Assembly: GCF_006152145.1 (NCBI RefSeq)
Contig: NZ_VDFV01000035.1
Location: 1-40,124, forward strand
Length of the DNA stretch: 40,124 bases
Source: Rubellimicrobium roseum
Lineage (GTDB): Bacteria; Pseudomonadota; Alphaproteobacteria; Rhodobacterales; Rhodobacteraceae
Reading direction: 5' to 3'
Positions 18,613-26,778 of the stretch are shown piece by piece; the stretch's first letter is position 1, and each line of letters begins with the position of its first letter. A program made the position numbers and the translations under genes. A model generated the notes under the pieces. The model worked only from the letters and a program-made list of their open reading frames with translations, was not told the DNA's origin and searched no databases.

Positions 18613-18700
18613 GGCATCGGTCCTCCGGTCGGGGTTCTCCCTTGCAAGATACGGAACAGCGCGCCGATAAGTTTCGCCACGAAGAAAGAGGAAGCGAACC

Positions 18701-19576
18701 ATGCCCTATGCGATCACCCCCGAGGACGCGAGCGTGGAGGCCGCGCTCCGCCGCGTCGCGCAGGAGGAGGCCCGCCACGCCCTCGGGATGGTGCGCGCCA
18801 CGGGCGACCTGGGCCCGCGCGTCCACGAGATGCGCAAGAGCGTCAAGAAGCTCCGGGGCCTGCTGCGCCTCGTCCGCCCGGTCTTCGCCGACGCGGCGGC
18901 CGAGAACGCGGTGCTGCGGGACGCGGGGCGGGGCCTGTCGGGGCTGCGCGACGCCGCCGTGCAGCTCTCCACCGCCGAAGGCCTGAGCGCGGGCCTGCCC
19001 GAGGACCGGCGCGAGGCTCTCCTCGCCCCCTTCCGCGAGGCGGCCGCCCATCACGACGCCCGCGCGGCCGAGGACCTCCTGCCCCCCTTCGCCGCCACGA
19101 TGGATGCGCTCGTGCTGCGGACCGAGGGCTGGCACCTCCGGCGCGAGGGCTGGGACGCCATCGAGCCCGGCCTCCAGGCCACCTGGACGGCCGCGCGCCG
19201 CGCCATGGCCGCCGCGCGCGAGAATCCCGATCCAGACGCGCTCCACGAATGGAGGAAGCGCGTCAAGGACCACTGGTACCAGGCGCGTCTCCTCAAGCCC
19301 ATCTGGCCCGCGATGATGGAGCCCCACATCGCCGCCGCCGACGACCTGGGCGAATGGCTGGGCCTCGTGAACGACCTCGCGGTGTTCCGCGACCGGATCG
19401 AGGCCGCCTCCCTGCCGCCCGCCCTCCGGTCCGAGGCCCAGGATCTCGCCACGCTGCGGCACGCCGAGCTGATGGCGCGGGCCGTGCCGCAGGGCCGGCG
19501 GCTTCTGGCCGGAAAGGCCGACGCGCTGACCGCGCGCTGGAGCGTCTGGTGGCGTCGCCGGCACGACCCGGCCTGA
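18701..19576 (+). CDS. CHAD domain protein
   Basis: 291 residues; AGAGGAAG upstream of the ATG. Two similar helical halves carry the conserved histidine/lysine face: 'VHEMRKSVKKLRGLLRLVRP' near 42-60 and 'LHEWRKRVKDHWYQARLL' near 183-200. CHAD domains bind inorganic polyphosphate through these basic residues. There is no CYTH triphosphatase domain fused, and no ppk/ppx gene in the window. It would be cytoplasmic. A 525-bp non-coding gap follows. Confidence 0.88.
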   Translation: MPYAITPEDASVEAALRRVAQEEARHALGMVRATGDLGPRVHEMRKSVKKLRGLLRLVRPVFADAAAENAVLRDAGRGLSGLRDAAVQLSTAEGLSAGLPEDRREALLAPFREAAAHHDARAAEDLLPPFAATMDALVLRTEGWHLRREGWDAIEPGLQATWTAARRAMAAARENPDPDALHEWRKRVKDHWYQARLLKPIWPAMMEPHIAAADDLGEWLGLVNDLAVFRDRIEAASLPPALRSEAQDLATLRHAELMARAVPQGRRLLAGKADALTARWSVWWRRRHDPA

Positions 19577-20101
19577 TCCGCCACGCCCCGGCCGAAGGCC
19601 TCGGAACCCGTCCAAACCGACACGCCCCCGAGGCTTGATTGTTTACGCTGCGTCAACAATGACGTAGGATTCCCGGCGTGGCGTCGTCGTTGGCAGGTGT
19701 AAGGGGTGGATTCATAGGGGCTCTGCGGACTGGTGACGCCACACCGCCGCCCGTGCCCCTCAGGCGGTCTCTCCCGGGGTTCTGCCTCTCACCCGGCGCA
19801 CGGGCCCCGCTGAGCCCGACCACGTCCCGGCGACCGGCTCCACCCGGCCCGTCATCCGCGTCCTCGCGATAGCCGCGCCGCCGCCCTCCACCGCCGGTCC
19901 GGGCGGCGGGCGGGGCTCATCGCGCGGGTGGCACCGGCCACGACAGCCCACGCTCACGCCCCGGCGACCCTTGCAATCGCCGCGCTCCTGGCCCGGAGCG
20001 CGATCACCCACCGGCTCTTATCCCGGTCGGAACCGGCCCGCCAGCCCCGGGAACGGCCTCGGCCAGAACCCGCAGGTGGGACGATGGCCGGGCCGCCGGC
20101 C
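19577..20101. other. 525-bp gap between convergent CHAD gene and lysyl-tRNA synthetase gene
   Basis: Convergent genes rarely leave this much space. The left end has a near-perfect palindrome (19638-19660). Beyond it, 19715-20060 is GC-rich with many short inverted repeats but no tRNA, SRP, RNase P or tmRNA signature that I can find. A 64-codon GTG ORF (19678-19872) runs through it, but its Ser/Pro/Arg-rich product looks non-coding. It could encode an unlisted small RNA. Confidence 0.5.
19638..19660. promoter_or_regulatory. 23-bp near-perfect palindrome, probable operator
   Basis: Arms ATTGTTTACGC (19638-19648) and GCGTCAACAAT (19650-19660) around one central T; only one pair is mismatched. 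The size and TTGTTGAC...GTCAACAA shape resemble GntR- or LacI-type operators. No gene start follows on either strand within 400 bp, so it may control an RNA or an unrecognised short gene. Confidence 0.5.
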
Positions 20102-21673
20102 TCAGCCCGCCGCCGCGAGCCGCTCCTCGATCAGCCGCACCGTCTCGTCGACCCCGTAGAGCGCGACGAAGCCACCGAAGCGCGGCCCCTCGGCCGCCCC
20201 CAGCAGCACCTCGTAGAGCGCCTTGAACCAGTCGCGCAGCGGCTGGAACCCGTGCTCGTTGCCTACCGCGTAGACGACCGTCTGCAAGGCCTCGGGGTCC
20301 TGCTCGCCCGCGTGGGCCCGCAGCCGCGCCGCCAGATCCTCCATCGCCGCCCGCTCCCTGTCGGTGGGCGCGCGGAACTGGCGCGTGGGCTTCACGTGGT
20401 TCTGGAAGTAGCGCACGGCATATCCGGCGGCCGCGTCCAGCCCCGGATGCGTCTCGGGGCTCGCCTCGGGGGCGTAGCGGCGCAGGTACTTCCACAGCGC
20501 CGCCCTGTCCTCGGCCCCCGCCACGCTGGCGAGGTTCAGGAGCATCGCGAAGGGCACCACCATGTCCGACGCGGGCGGCTGGCCCCCATGGATGTGCCAC
20601 ACCGCGTTGGACAACTGCTGCTCGGGCGTCTGCGTGGGATAGCCGCGCAGGGACTGGTGGTACTCGTCCACGTTCTTCGGGATCACGTCCCAGTGCAGCC
20701 GCTTCGCCGTCTTGGGCTTCTGGAACATGAAGTAGGACAGCGACTCGGTCGCCGCGTAGTCCAGCCACTCGTCGATGGTCAGCCCGTTGCCCTTGGACTT
20801 GGAGATCTTGCCCCCCTCCTCGTCCAAGAACAGCTCGTAGACCATGTGGTTGGGCGCACGTCCCCCCAGCACCTCGCAGATGCCGTCATAGATCGGCGTG
20901 TTAGTGCTGTGGTCCTTCCCGTACATCTCGAAGTCCACGCCCAGCGCCGCCCAGCGCGCGCCAAAGTCGGGCTTCCACTGCAGCTTCACGTGCCCGCCCG
21001 TCACCGGCAGCGTCCACTCCCGCCCCGAGCCGTCGTCGAACGTGATCGTCCCGTCCTGGGCGTTCACTTCCTTCAGCGGCACATAGAGCACCCGCCCCGT
21101 CTCCGGATGGATCGGCAGGAAGCAGGAATAGGTCTGCTGCCGCTCCTCGCGCAGCGACTTCAGCATGATCGCCATGATCGCGTCATAGCGCTCGGCCGCC
21201 AGCCGCAGCGTGTCGTCGAACTGCCCCGACCGGTAGAAGTCGGTGGCCGAGACGAACTCGTACTGGAACCCGAACGTGTCCAGGAACCGCCGCAGCATGG
21301 CGTTGTTGTGGTGCCCGAAGCTCTCGTGCGTCCCGAACGGGTCCGGCACCGTGGTCAGCGGCTGCTGGAGGTGCAGCCGCAGCATCTCGGCGTTGGGCAC
21401 GTTGTCCGGCACCTTCCGCATCCCGTCGAGGTCGTCCGAGAACACCACGAGCCGCGTCGGCCTGTCCGAGATCACCTCGAAGGCCCGCCGGATCATCGTC
21501 GTGCGCAGCACCTCCCCGAAGGTGCCGATATGCGGCAGCCCCGACGGCCCGTAGCCCGTCTCGAACAGCACATGGTCCTTCGCGGGTCCCTTCTCCACCC
21601 GTTTCAGCAGGGCGCGGGCCTCCTCGAAGGGCCAGGCCTTCGACGTCATCGCCGCGTCGCGAAGGGATGCCAT
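20102..21673 (-). CDS. lysK: Lysyl-tRNA synthetase, class I
   Basis: 523 residues. Class I signature motifs are clear: HIGT at 48-51 in '[13 protein letters not shown]' and KISKS at 289-293. '[21 protein letters not shown]' type sequence (77-93) and '[20 protein letters not shown]' are characteristic of the archaeal-type LysRS that alphaproteobacteria use in place of the class II enzyme. It charges tRNA-Lys in the cytoplasm. An alternative start is Met9. Convergent with the CHAD gene; divergent from the TerB-like gene, 96 bp away. Confidence 0.95.
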   Translation of the reverse strand: MASLRDAAMTSKAWPFEEARALLKRVEKGPAKDHVLFETGYGPSGLPHIGTFGEVLRTTMIRRAFEVISDRPTRLVVFSDDLDGMRKVPDNVPNAEMLRLHLQQPLTTVPDPFGTHESFGHHNNAMLRRFLDTFGFQYEFVSATDFYRSGQFDDTLRLAAERYDAIMAIMLKSLREERQQTYSCFLPIHPETGRVLYVPLKEVNAQDGTITFDDGSGREWTLPVTGGHVKLQWKPDFGARWAALGVDFEMYGKDHSTNTPIYDGICEVLGGRAPNHMVYELFLDEEGGKISKSKGNGLTIDEWLDYAATESLSYFMFQKPKTAKRLHWDVIPKNVDEYHQSLRGYPTQTPEQQLSNAVWHIHGGQPPASDMVVPFAMLLNLASVAGAEDRAALWKYLRRYAPEASPETHPGLDAAAGYAVRYFQNHVKPTRQFRAPTDRERAAMEDLAARLRAHAGEQDPEALQTVVYAVGNEHGFQPLRDWFKALYEVLLGAAEGPRFGGFVALYGVDETVRLIEERLAAAG

Positions 21674-21769
21674 GGTGCGCGCCTTTCCTTGGGGATGGAC
21701 CGGGGGCCTCCCTATTGCGGGGCCCTTGCCCCGTCAATAAAGCTGGCCCCATCCCAAGGAAGAGCCGCC

Positions 21770-22189
21770 ATGCCCGAGACGACCATCCTTTCCCCGCAGG
21801 ACGCCCTCGTGGCCCTCATGCTCGCCGTGTCCGCCGCCGACGGCACCGTGCGCACGGCCGAGCTGGTGCAGATCTCCAACCTCGTGGAGAACCTGCCCGC
21901 CTTCGCCGACTACGACGGCGCGCGCCTGCAGGAGATGGGCCCCCTGGTCATGGGCATCATGGACCGCGAGGACGGGCTCGACCGCCTGTTCGAGATGGTG
22001 CGCCGCTACCTGCCCGAGCGGCTGTGGGAGACGGCCTACGCCTTCGCCTGCGACGTGGCCGCCGCCGATGGCCGCATCACCGGCCCCGAGGCCGAGATGC
22101 TCGACGCCATCCGCGAGGAGCTGTCCCTCGACCGCCTCCACGCCGCCGCCATCGAGCGGGGGGCGCGGGCGCGCTACCAGCGGGTGTAA
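21770..22189 (+). CDS. TerB-like protein
   Basis: 139 residues; AAGGAAGAG upstream of the ATG at 21770. It is all-helical with two pseudo-repeats, each with an acidic 'AADG' turn ('LAVSAADGTVRTAE' and 'CDVAAADGRITGPEAEM'), the TerB/TerB-N fold pattern that can bind metal. Stand-alone TerB proteins are widespread and rarely linked to tellurite resistance; here there are no other ter genes. Cytoplasmic. Role unknown. Confidence 0.82.
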   Translation: MPETTILSPQDALVALMLAVSAADGTVRTAELVQISNLVENLPAFADYDGARLQEMGPLVMGIMDREDGLDRLFEMVRRYLPERLWETAYAFACDVAAADGRITGPEAEMLDAIREELSLDRLHAAAIERGARARYQRV

Positions 22190-22208
22190 GGACGCGCTGC
22201 CCAACCCG

Positions 22209-22223
22209 TTAACTATTTGATAA
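22209..22223 (+). promoter_or_regulatory. CtrA-like box upstream of RTX gene
   Basis: TTAA-N7-ATAA (22209-22223) differs by one base from the CtrA consensus TTAA-N7-TTAA. It lies 90 bp upstream of the RTX start in an AT-richer patch. CtrA is the motility/cell-cycle regulator in this order; binding is inferred. Confidence 0.4.
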
Positions 22224-22312
22224 CACTTCTTCCCTGAAACGCCCCGGCGCAACCACGATCTCGCCATGGGGTTCCCCGATCTCCGCAGGGCCACTCAATC
22301 GCGGAGGTCACG

Positions 22313-23230
22313 ATGGCAAAGGTCTGGGCGAACAGCGCCTTCAATTTCGACAAGTACAACCTGGCCGCGTTCATCGAGGATCACGATGCCAACGGGGTGG
22401 AGCGGCGTTTCGACTTCCCCACCACGGTCCACGGCGTCACCTATGACAGCCGCTACGACTTCACCTACTACGGCGGCACCGTCACCATCGCCGGCGACGA
22501 CCTCCTGTTCATCGATGAAGGGGAATACGAGGACAACCCGATCGTCGAGGGTACCGTCAGGGCGCTCGCCGGGCCGGTCACGGGCGACGGCTCGAACGCC
22601 AACACCGGCTTCGAAGGCCTCTCCGTCCCCCTGATGGATCTGTTCATGTCGGCCTTCGGTCAGACCGACCAGCTGCGCGCGCTCCTGGGCCGCGAGCTGT
22701 CGGGCGCCGACCGGTTCGACCTGTCCTCCTCCGCCGACCTCGCGCGCGGCTTCGGCGGCAACGACGTGATGAACGGCAAGGGCGGCTCCGACCGTCTCTT
22801 CGGCGACGCGGGCGACGACAAGCTGTTCGGCGGCGCGGGCGCGGACCGGCTCATGGCCGGCAAGGGCAAGGACCTCCTCGTGGGCGCGGCGGGCAAGGAC
22901 GTCCTGATCGGCGGCACCGACTCGGCCGCGGACACCTTCGATTTCAACTCCCGGTCCGACAGCGGCACCGGCACCGCCCGCGACGTCATCCAGAACTTCA
23001 CCACCAAGGCCGACGACATCGACCTGCGCGACATCGACGCCCGCGGGGGCACCGACCCGGACGACGCCTTCGCCTGGCACAACCAGACGGCGGCCAAGAA
23101 CGCGGTCTGGTGGACCAAGGCCGGCGACGACGTCGTCCTCCACGCCGACGTGACGGGCGACGCCAAGGCCGACTTCCAGATCATGCTGGACGGCGTCTCG
23201 TCCCTGGGGCAGGGCGACGTCCTCCTCTGA
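22313..23230 (+). CDS. RTX calcium-binding protein, probable type I secretion substrate
   Basis: 305 residues; 'GCGGAGGTCACG' upstream of the ATG. There is no signal peptide. Residues ~146-201 carry five or six glycine-rich nonapeptide RTX repeats ('GGSDRLFGDAGDDKLFGGAG'), followed by 'DTFDF...DVIQNFTTKADDIDL', the peptidase-M10-type serralysin C-terminal fold that typifies type I secretion substrates. Residues 1-145 show no known enzyme motif. The repeats fold on binding Ca2+ outside the cell. No HlyB/HlyD/TolC genes are in the window. A hairpin follows the stop. Confidence 0.9.
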   Translation: MAKVWANSAFNFDKYNLAAFIEDHDANGVERRFDFPTTVHGVTYDSRYDFTYYGGTVTIAGDDLLFIDEGEYEDNPIVEGTVRALAGPVTGDGSNANTGFEGLSVPLMDLFMSAFGQTDQLRALLGRELSGADRFDLSSSADLARGFGGNDVMNGKGGSDRLFGDAGDDKLFGGAGADRLMAGKGKDLLVGAAGKDVLIGGTDSAADTFDFNSRSDSGTGTARDVIQNFTTKADDIDLRDIDARGGTDPDDAFAWHNQTAAKNAVWWTKAGDDVVLHADVTGDAKADFQIMLDGVSSLGQGDVLL

Positions 23231-23238
23231 CGGCGACC

Positions 23239-23265
23239 GGCCTCCGGAACCGGGTTCCGGGGGCC
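23239..23265 (+). terminator. Hairpin after RTX gene
   Basis: GGCCTCCGGAACC (23239-23251) and GGTTCCGGGGGCC (23253-23265) can pair with one mismatch; the innermost bases would form the loop. It starts 9 bp after the stop codon. No T-run. Confidence 0.5.
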
Positions 23266-23392
23266 ACGCCCACCCTTGCGCCACGCCGCCCAAGGTGTTG
23301 CGCGAACCGGCGGGGGACCGTTCGGTACTGTCAGAAATCGTTAACCCCTGGCGCGCATCCTGGGCCGGACACCGCCCCACGCGAGCCCGCCC

Positions 23393-23773
23393 ATGGACCC
23401 CGACACCGCCCTCCGCGACCCCCTGCGCCTGCCTTTCGCCCGGCGCCAGCCTCTCCACCGCCTGCACGCCCATCTCGACGCCCTGAGCGCGGGCCGCGCC
23501 GACGCCCGCGCGCTCGCCGCCGGCGCCTTCCTCCGCGCCCTCGCGCTCGCCGCCTCCCCCTGCACGGACAAGGCGCTGGCCACCGGGGTCGCGCAGGAGA
23601 TGGACGGCTTCACCGCCGCCTATCTCTCGCTGGACTGGTTCGACGCCCCCGCCGCGCCCGCCCGCCCCCTGCTGCCCGCCTGGGCGCGCCGCGCGGCCCT
23701 CGACGCCATGCTCCCGCCCGAGCACCGGCGCGACCGCCCCCTGCCACCGCTCCGGCCCGCGCCGGACGCCGCC
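23393..23773 (+). CDS. Unrecognised ORF running into antisense dacB (3' end undefined)
   Basis: The ATG at 23393 opens a frame whose first ~127 codons (to the end of dacB at 23774) have strong C/G third-position use and a plausible helical protein ('LHRLHAHLDALSAGRADARA', 'EMDGFTAAYLSLDWFDA'). No stop occurs before dacB; the frame stays open to 25972 antisense to dacB and nadD, which is a shadow of those genes. Either the real gene overlaps dacB 3', or a frameshift or sequence error hides the stop, or it is not a gene. The ribosome binding site is weak. I do not recognise the family. Confidence 0.35.
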
Positions 23774-25273
23774 TCACACGGTCAGGAGTCCCCAGCGCTG
23801 CAGCAACTCCTGCTGGAGCCGGCGCGACCGTTGCAGGAAGTCGCGGCTCCCGGCCGGGATCTCGTCGTCCGCGTCGGCGGCCGCCCGCGCCTCCAGGTCG
23901 GCCGAGAAGTAGGCGAAGACCAGATCGCCCCCCGCCTGCGCCCGCGCATACCCCGCGAGCGCGGAGACGAAGTTCAGCGTCCCCGTCTTGGCCCGCACCA
24001 GGGCCGGGGGCAGCGGCAGCGCCTCGCCATTCGCCCCGGTGAGCGGGATGTCCTTGAGAAGGGGCCGCAGCCGCTCCATCACCCCGCGCGAGGCGAGCGC
24101 GAGCGCCATCTCGGAGGCCGCGACCCGGCTCCCGCTCCCCAGCCCCGAATGGTCCAGGAGCCGGGTTTGCGCGCCCGTGGCGCCGCGCAGCCAGCGGTTC
24201 ATGGCGTCGGCCGACTCGGCCAAGGTCGCGGGCGACAGCCCCCGCGCCCGGCTGGCCGCCAAGCCCACGACCTCGGCCGTCAGGTTGGTGGAATGCAGGA
24301 GCATCTCCCGCAGGATCTCGGACAGGGGGGCGCTCTCGATCCGCGCGATCTCGACCGTGCCCTCGGGCAGCGCCGCGATCCGGCGCGGCGCGGGCAGCGC
24401 GATCCCCTGCTCGTTCGCCAGCCGCAGGAAGGCCTGCCCGGCATAGACGGCGGGGCTGCGCACCGGCAGCCAGCGGCTCCCGCCGTCCCCGAGCTGCCCC
24501 CGCGCCACGGTCCAGAGATCGGCCTCGCCCGCCGCGGTGTAGGTGTAGACGGGGAGGGAGCGGTCGGCGACGCGCATCTGCGCGATGGTCACGTCGGGGC
24601 GGTGGTCGTCGCCCAGCGCCTCCATCCGCACCCGGTACTCCTCGCCCGCGCGCTCCCAGCCGAACCAGACGCGGTTGAAGTTGAGGTTCAGCCCCGACAC
24701 GGACGGGTTGTAGTCGAGATGCGGCATCTGCTCGGCCGAGATTTCGCGGATCTCCGGCAGCGCCCCGCCCCAGACGCGGAAGGCCCCCACCTCGCGCACC
24801 CCCGCCGCCGCGAGCTGCATGGCGAGCTCCGCCAGCCGGTCGGTGGACAGCGTCGGGTCCCCGCCCCCCGCGAGGATCAGGTCCCCCTCGATCCGCCCGT
24901 CCACCACCGGCGCCGTGGCGAGAAGCCGGGTCGCGAAGCGGTGCTCCCCGCCCAGGGCGTCCAGCGCATAGAGCGCCGTCAGCGCCTTGGCGACCGAGGC
25001 CGGGGGCCGCATCGTCCCGGCGTCATGGGCGGCGACCAGCGTCCCGTCGTCCACGTCGACCAGCGCGACCGAGACCTTTCCGTCCATCCCCGCCGCGCGG
25101 ACGAGCGCGTCGAGCTCCACCCGCGCCTCGGGCCGCCTCCCCGACGGGGGCTGGATGGGCTCGGGCGCGGGCCGGGCCTGGGGGCGCACCAGCGGCGCCT
25201 GCGCCCAGGCCATCCCGGCCAGCGCCGAGACGCCTCCCGCCAGCAACCCCCGCCGCGTCCATTCCCTGCCCAT
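23774..25273 (-). CDS. dacB: D-alanyl-D-alanine carboxypeptidase/endopeptidase (PBP4, S13 family)
   Basis: 499 residues. The three penicillin-binding motifs are present: SVAK at 93-96, STN at 328-330 and KTG at 429-431. The N-terminus 'TRRGLLAGGVSALAGMAWAQ' is a signal peptide, possibly Tat-type, so the enzyme is periplasmic. It trims or cleaves peptidoglycan peptide stems. A long insert between the SxxK and SxN motifs is normal for this family. It lies 78 bp downstream of nadD on the same strand. Confidence 0.94.
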   Translation of the reverse strand: MGREWTRRGLLAGGVSALAGMAWAQAPLVRPQARPAPEPIQPPSGRRPEARVELDALVRAAGMDGKVSVALVDVDDGTLVAAHDAGTMRPPASVAKALTALYALDALGGEHRFATRLLATAPVVDGRIEGDLILAGGGDPTLSTDRLAELAMQLAAAGVREVGAFRVWGGALPEIREISAEQMPHLDYNPSVSGLNLNFNRVWFGWERAGEEYRVRMEALGDDHRPDVTIAQMRVADRSLPVYTYTAAGEADLWTVARGQLGDGGSRWLPVRSPAVYAGQAFLRLANEQGIALPAPRRIAALPEGTVEIARIESAPLSEILREMLLHSTNLTAEVVGLAASRARGLSPATLAESADAMNRWLRGATGAQTRLLDHSGLGSGSRVAASEMALALASRGVMERLRPLLKDIPLTGANGEALPLPPALVRAKTGTLNFVSALAGYARAQAGGDLVFAYFSADLEARAAADADDEIPAGSRDFLQRSRRLQQELLQRWGLLTV

Positions 25274-25350
25274 GCCTGCCTCCGAACCGATTCCGGCCGG
25301 ACCCTAGTCGCGCGCCCGGCGCCCGCAAGGCCCGGCCGGTCAAGCCCGCG

Positions 25351-25953
25351 TCAGCCGGACCAGCCGCCCCGGGCCCGGATCGCCGTCGAGGACAGCGGGC
25401 TCAGCGCATGGTCCAGCGCCACCCAGGCCGGGGGCGCGCGCCGCTTCAGCTGCCGCGCGTCGCGCTCGTTGAGCTGGGCCGGACGGAAGGCGCGGGCGGC
25501 GGGCGCGAAGCGGGCCCGGAGCCGCGCCCCGGGCCGGGCCATCACCGCGACCGGCACCGTGCCCATGATCCGCCGCCAGTCGCGCCAGCGATGGAACTGG
25601 GCAAGGTTGTCCGACCCCATGATCCAGACGAAGGTGACCTGTGGATACCGCGCCCGCAGCCGCGCCAGCGTCTCGGCGGTGAAGCGCGTGCCCAGCCGCG
25701 CCTCCAGATCAGTGACCTTCACGCGGGGATTGCGCACCAGCGCCCGCGCCGCCGCGATGCGCTTCCCGAGCGGCGCGGGCCCGCGCGCCTTGAGCGGGTT
25801 GCCCGGGCTCACCAGCCACCAGACCCAGTCGAGCCCCAGCCGCCGCATCGCCTCGTCGCTGATGCGCACATGGCCCTCGTGGGGCGGGTCGAACGATCCC
25901 CCCAGAAGCCCCACGACCTGCCCGGGACCTGCGAAGGGCGCGCCCGGTCCCAT
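25351..25953 (-). CDS. nadD: Nicotinate-nucleotide adenylyltransferase NadD
   Basis: 200 residues from the ATG at 25953, overlapping the stop of the propeller gene (TGATG). The nucleotidyltransferase motif '[11 protein letters not shown]' is at 18-28 and the C-terminal 'LSSTAIR' (187-193) supplies the second phosphate-binding motif. It adenylates nicotinate mononucleotide in NAD synthesis and is essential in most bacteria. It is unusual to find it translationally coupled behind sugar-use genes. Confidence 0.94.
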   Translation of the reverse strand: MGPGAPFAGPGQVVGLLGGSFDPPHEGHVRISDEAMRRLGLDWVWWLVSPGNPLKARGPAPLGKRIAAARALVRNPRVKVTDLEARLGTRFTAETLARLRARYPQVTFVWIMGSDNLAQFHRWRDWRRIMGTVPVAVMARPGARLRARFAPAARAFRPAQLNERDARQLKRRAPPAWVALDHALSPLSSTAIRARGGWSG

Positions 25954-26777
25954 CAGGGCACGAACCGCATGAAGGCGAAGCGGCGGGAGTCGGGCGCCCA
26001 GCAAGGCACGTTGATCGTCCCCTGCCCGCCGAAGAGCCGCACCACCTCGCGACCCTCGCCCCCGTCGGCCGGCATCAACCGCAGGGCCACGTCGAGGTTG
26101 GCCGGATGTCCCTTGGTCCCCGGCGGGTAGGCGAGGTAGAGCACCTGAGCCCCGTCCGGCGAGGGATGCGGGAACCAGTCCACGGTGTCGCCGTCCGTCA
26201 TCCGCTCGCGCCCCGATCCGTCGGGCCGGATGCGCCACAGGTCCACGTGGCCGTCCTTCTCCCCGTTGAACCAGATCCACCGGCCGTCCGGCGTGTAGTC
26301 CGGCCCGTCGATGTGGTCGAAGTCGTCGGCCAGGCAGACCTCGTCCGACCCGTCCAGAGCGCAGGTGTAGAGCGAGACTGGTCCGCCCTCGCGCCGCACG
26401 CCGACATAGGCGAGCCGCCCCCCGTCCGGCGACCATCCGTGCCACCAGGACGGCACTTCGGCCGTCACCAGCCGGGGCTCCCCGCCCTCGAGCGGCATCA
26501 GGTAGATGCAGGACTTCCGGTTCGAGTCATGCGCCGATATGGCCAGCGTCTGCCCGTCGGGCGAGATCCCGTGATCGTTGTTGAGCCCCCCGACCGAGCC
26601 CGTGTGCACCGGCTCCAGCCGTGGCGCATCGAGAGGCACGCGAAAGAGCCGCCGGTCGCCGTTCACGAGGAGGAACCCATCGGGATGCCAGTTCGGCGCC
26701 TCGATGATTCCCTCATGCGTGAGCAGGATGGAAGTCTCGCCTGTCCCCAGGTCGTGAATGCAAAGCTCGCTTCTCAT
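25953..26777 (-). CDS. Cytoplasmic TolB-like beta-propeller (PD40 repeats)
   Basis: 274 residues, no signal peptide. Repeats of the PD40/WD40-like type are visible as '...SPDGxxLAI/Y...' units ('[16 protein letters not shown]', '[15 protein letters not shown]', '[18 protein letters not shown]', '[15 protein letters not shown]'). Such propellers are related to TolB and to the oligogalacturonate-lyase fold; no catalytic residues can be assigned. It follows the GH43 gene by 1 bp and overlaps nadD, so it belongs to the sugar cassette. A lyase or sugar-binding role is possible. Confidence 0.75.
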   Translation of the reverse strand: MRSELCIHDLGTGETSILLTHEGIIEAPNWHPDGFLLVNGDRRLFRVPLDAPRLEPVHTGSVGGLNNDHGISPDGQTLAISAHDSNRKSCIYLMPLEGGEPRLVTAEVPSWWHGWSPDGGRLAYVGVRREGGPVSLYTCALDGSDEVCLADDFDHIDGPDYTPDGRWIWFNGEKDGHVDLWRIRPDGSGRERMTDGDTVDWFPHPSPDGAQVLYLAYPPGTKGHPANLDVALRLMPADGGEGREVVRLFGGQGTINVPCWAPDSRRFAFMRFVP

Positions 26778-26778
26778 C

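Noticed and set aside
19715-19850. Possible SRP RNA, tmRNA, RNase P or 6S RNA in the GC-rich gap
   Set aside because: None of the diagnostic motifs (e.g. GGAAGNA-type SRP loop, tmRNA ends) are present; only generic hairpins.
19678-19872. 64-codon GTG ORF in the convergent gap
   Set aside because: Ser/Pro/Arg-rich, no ribosome binding site and no plausible fold.
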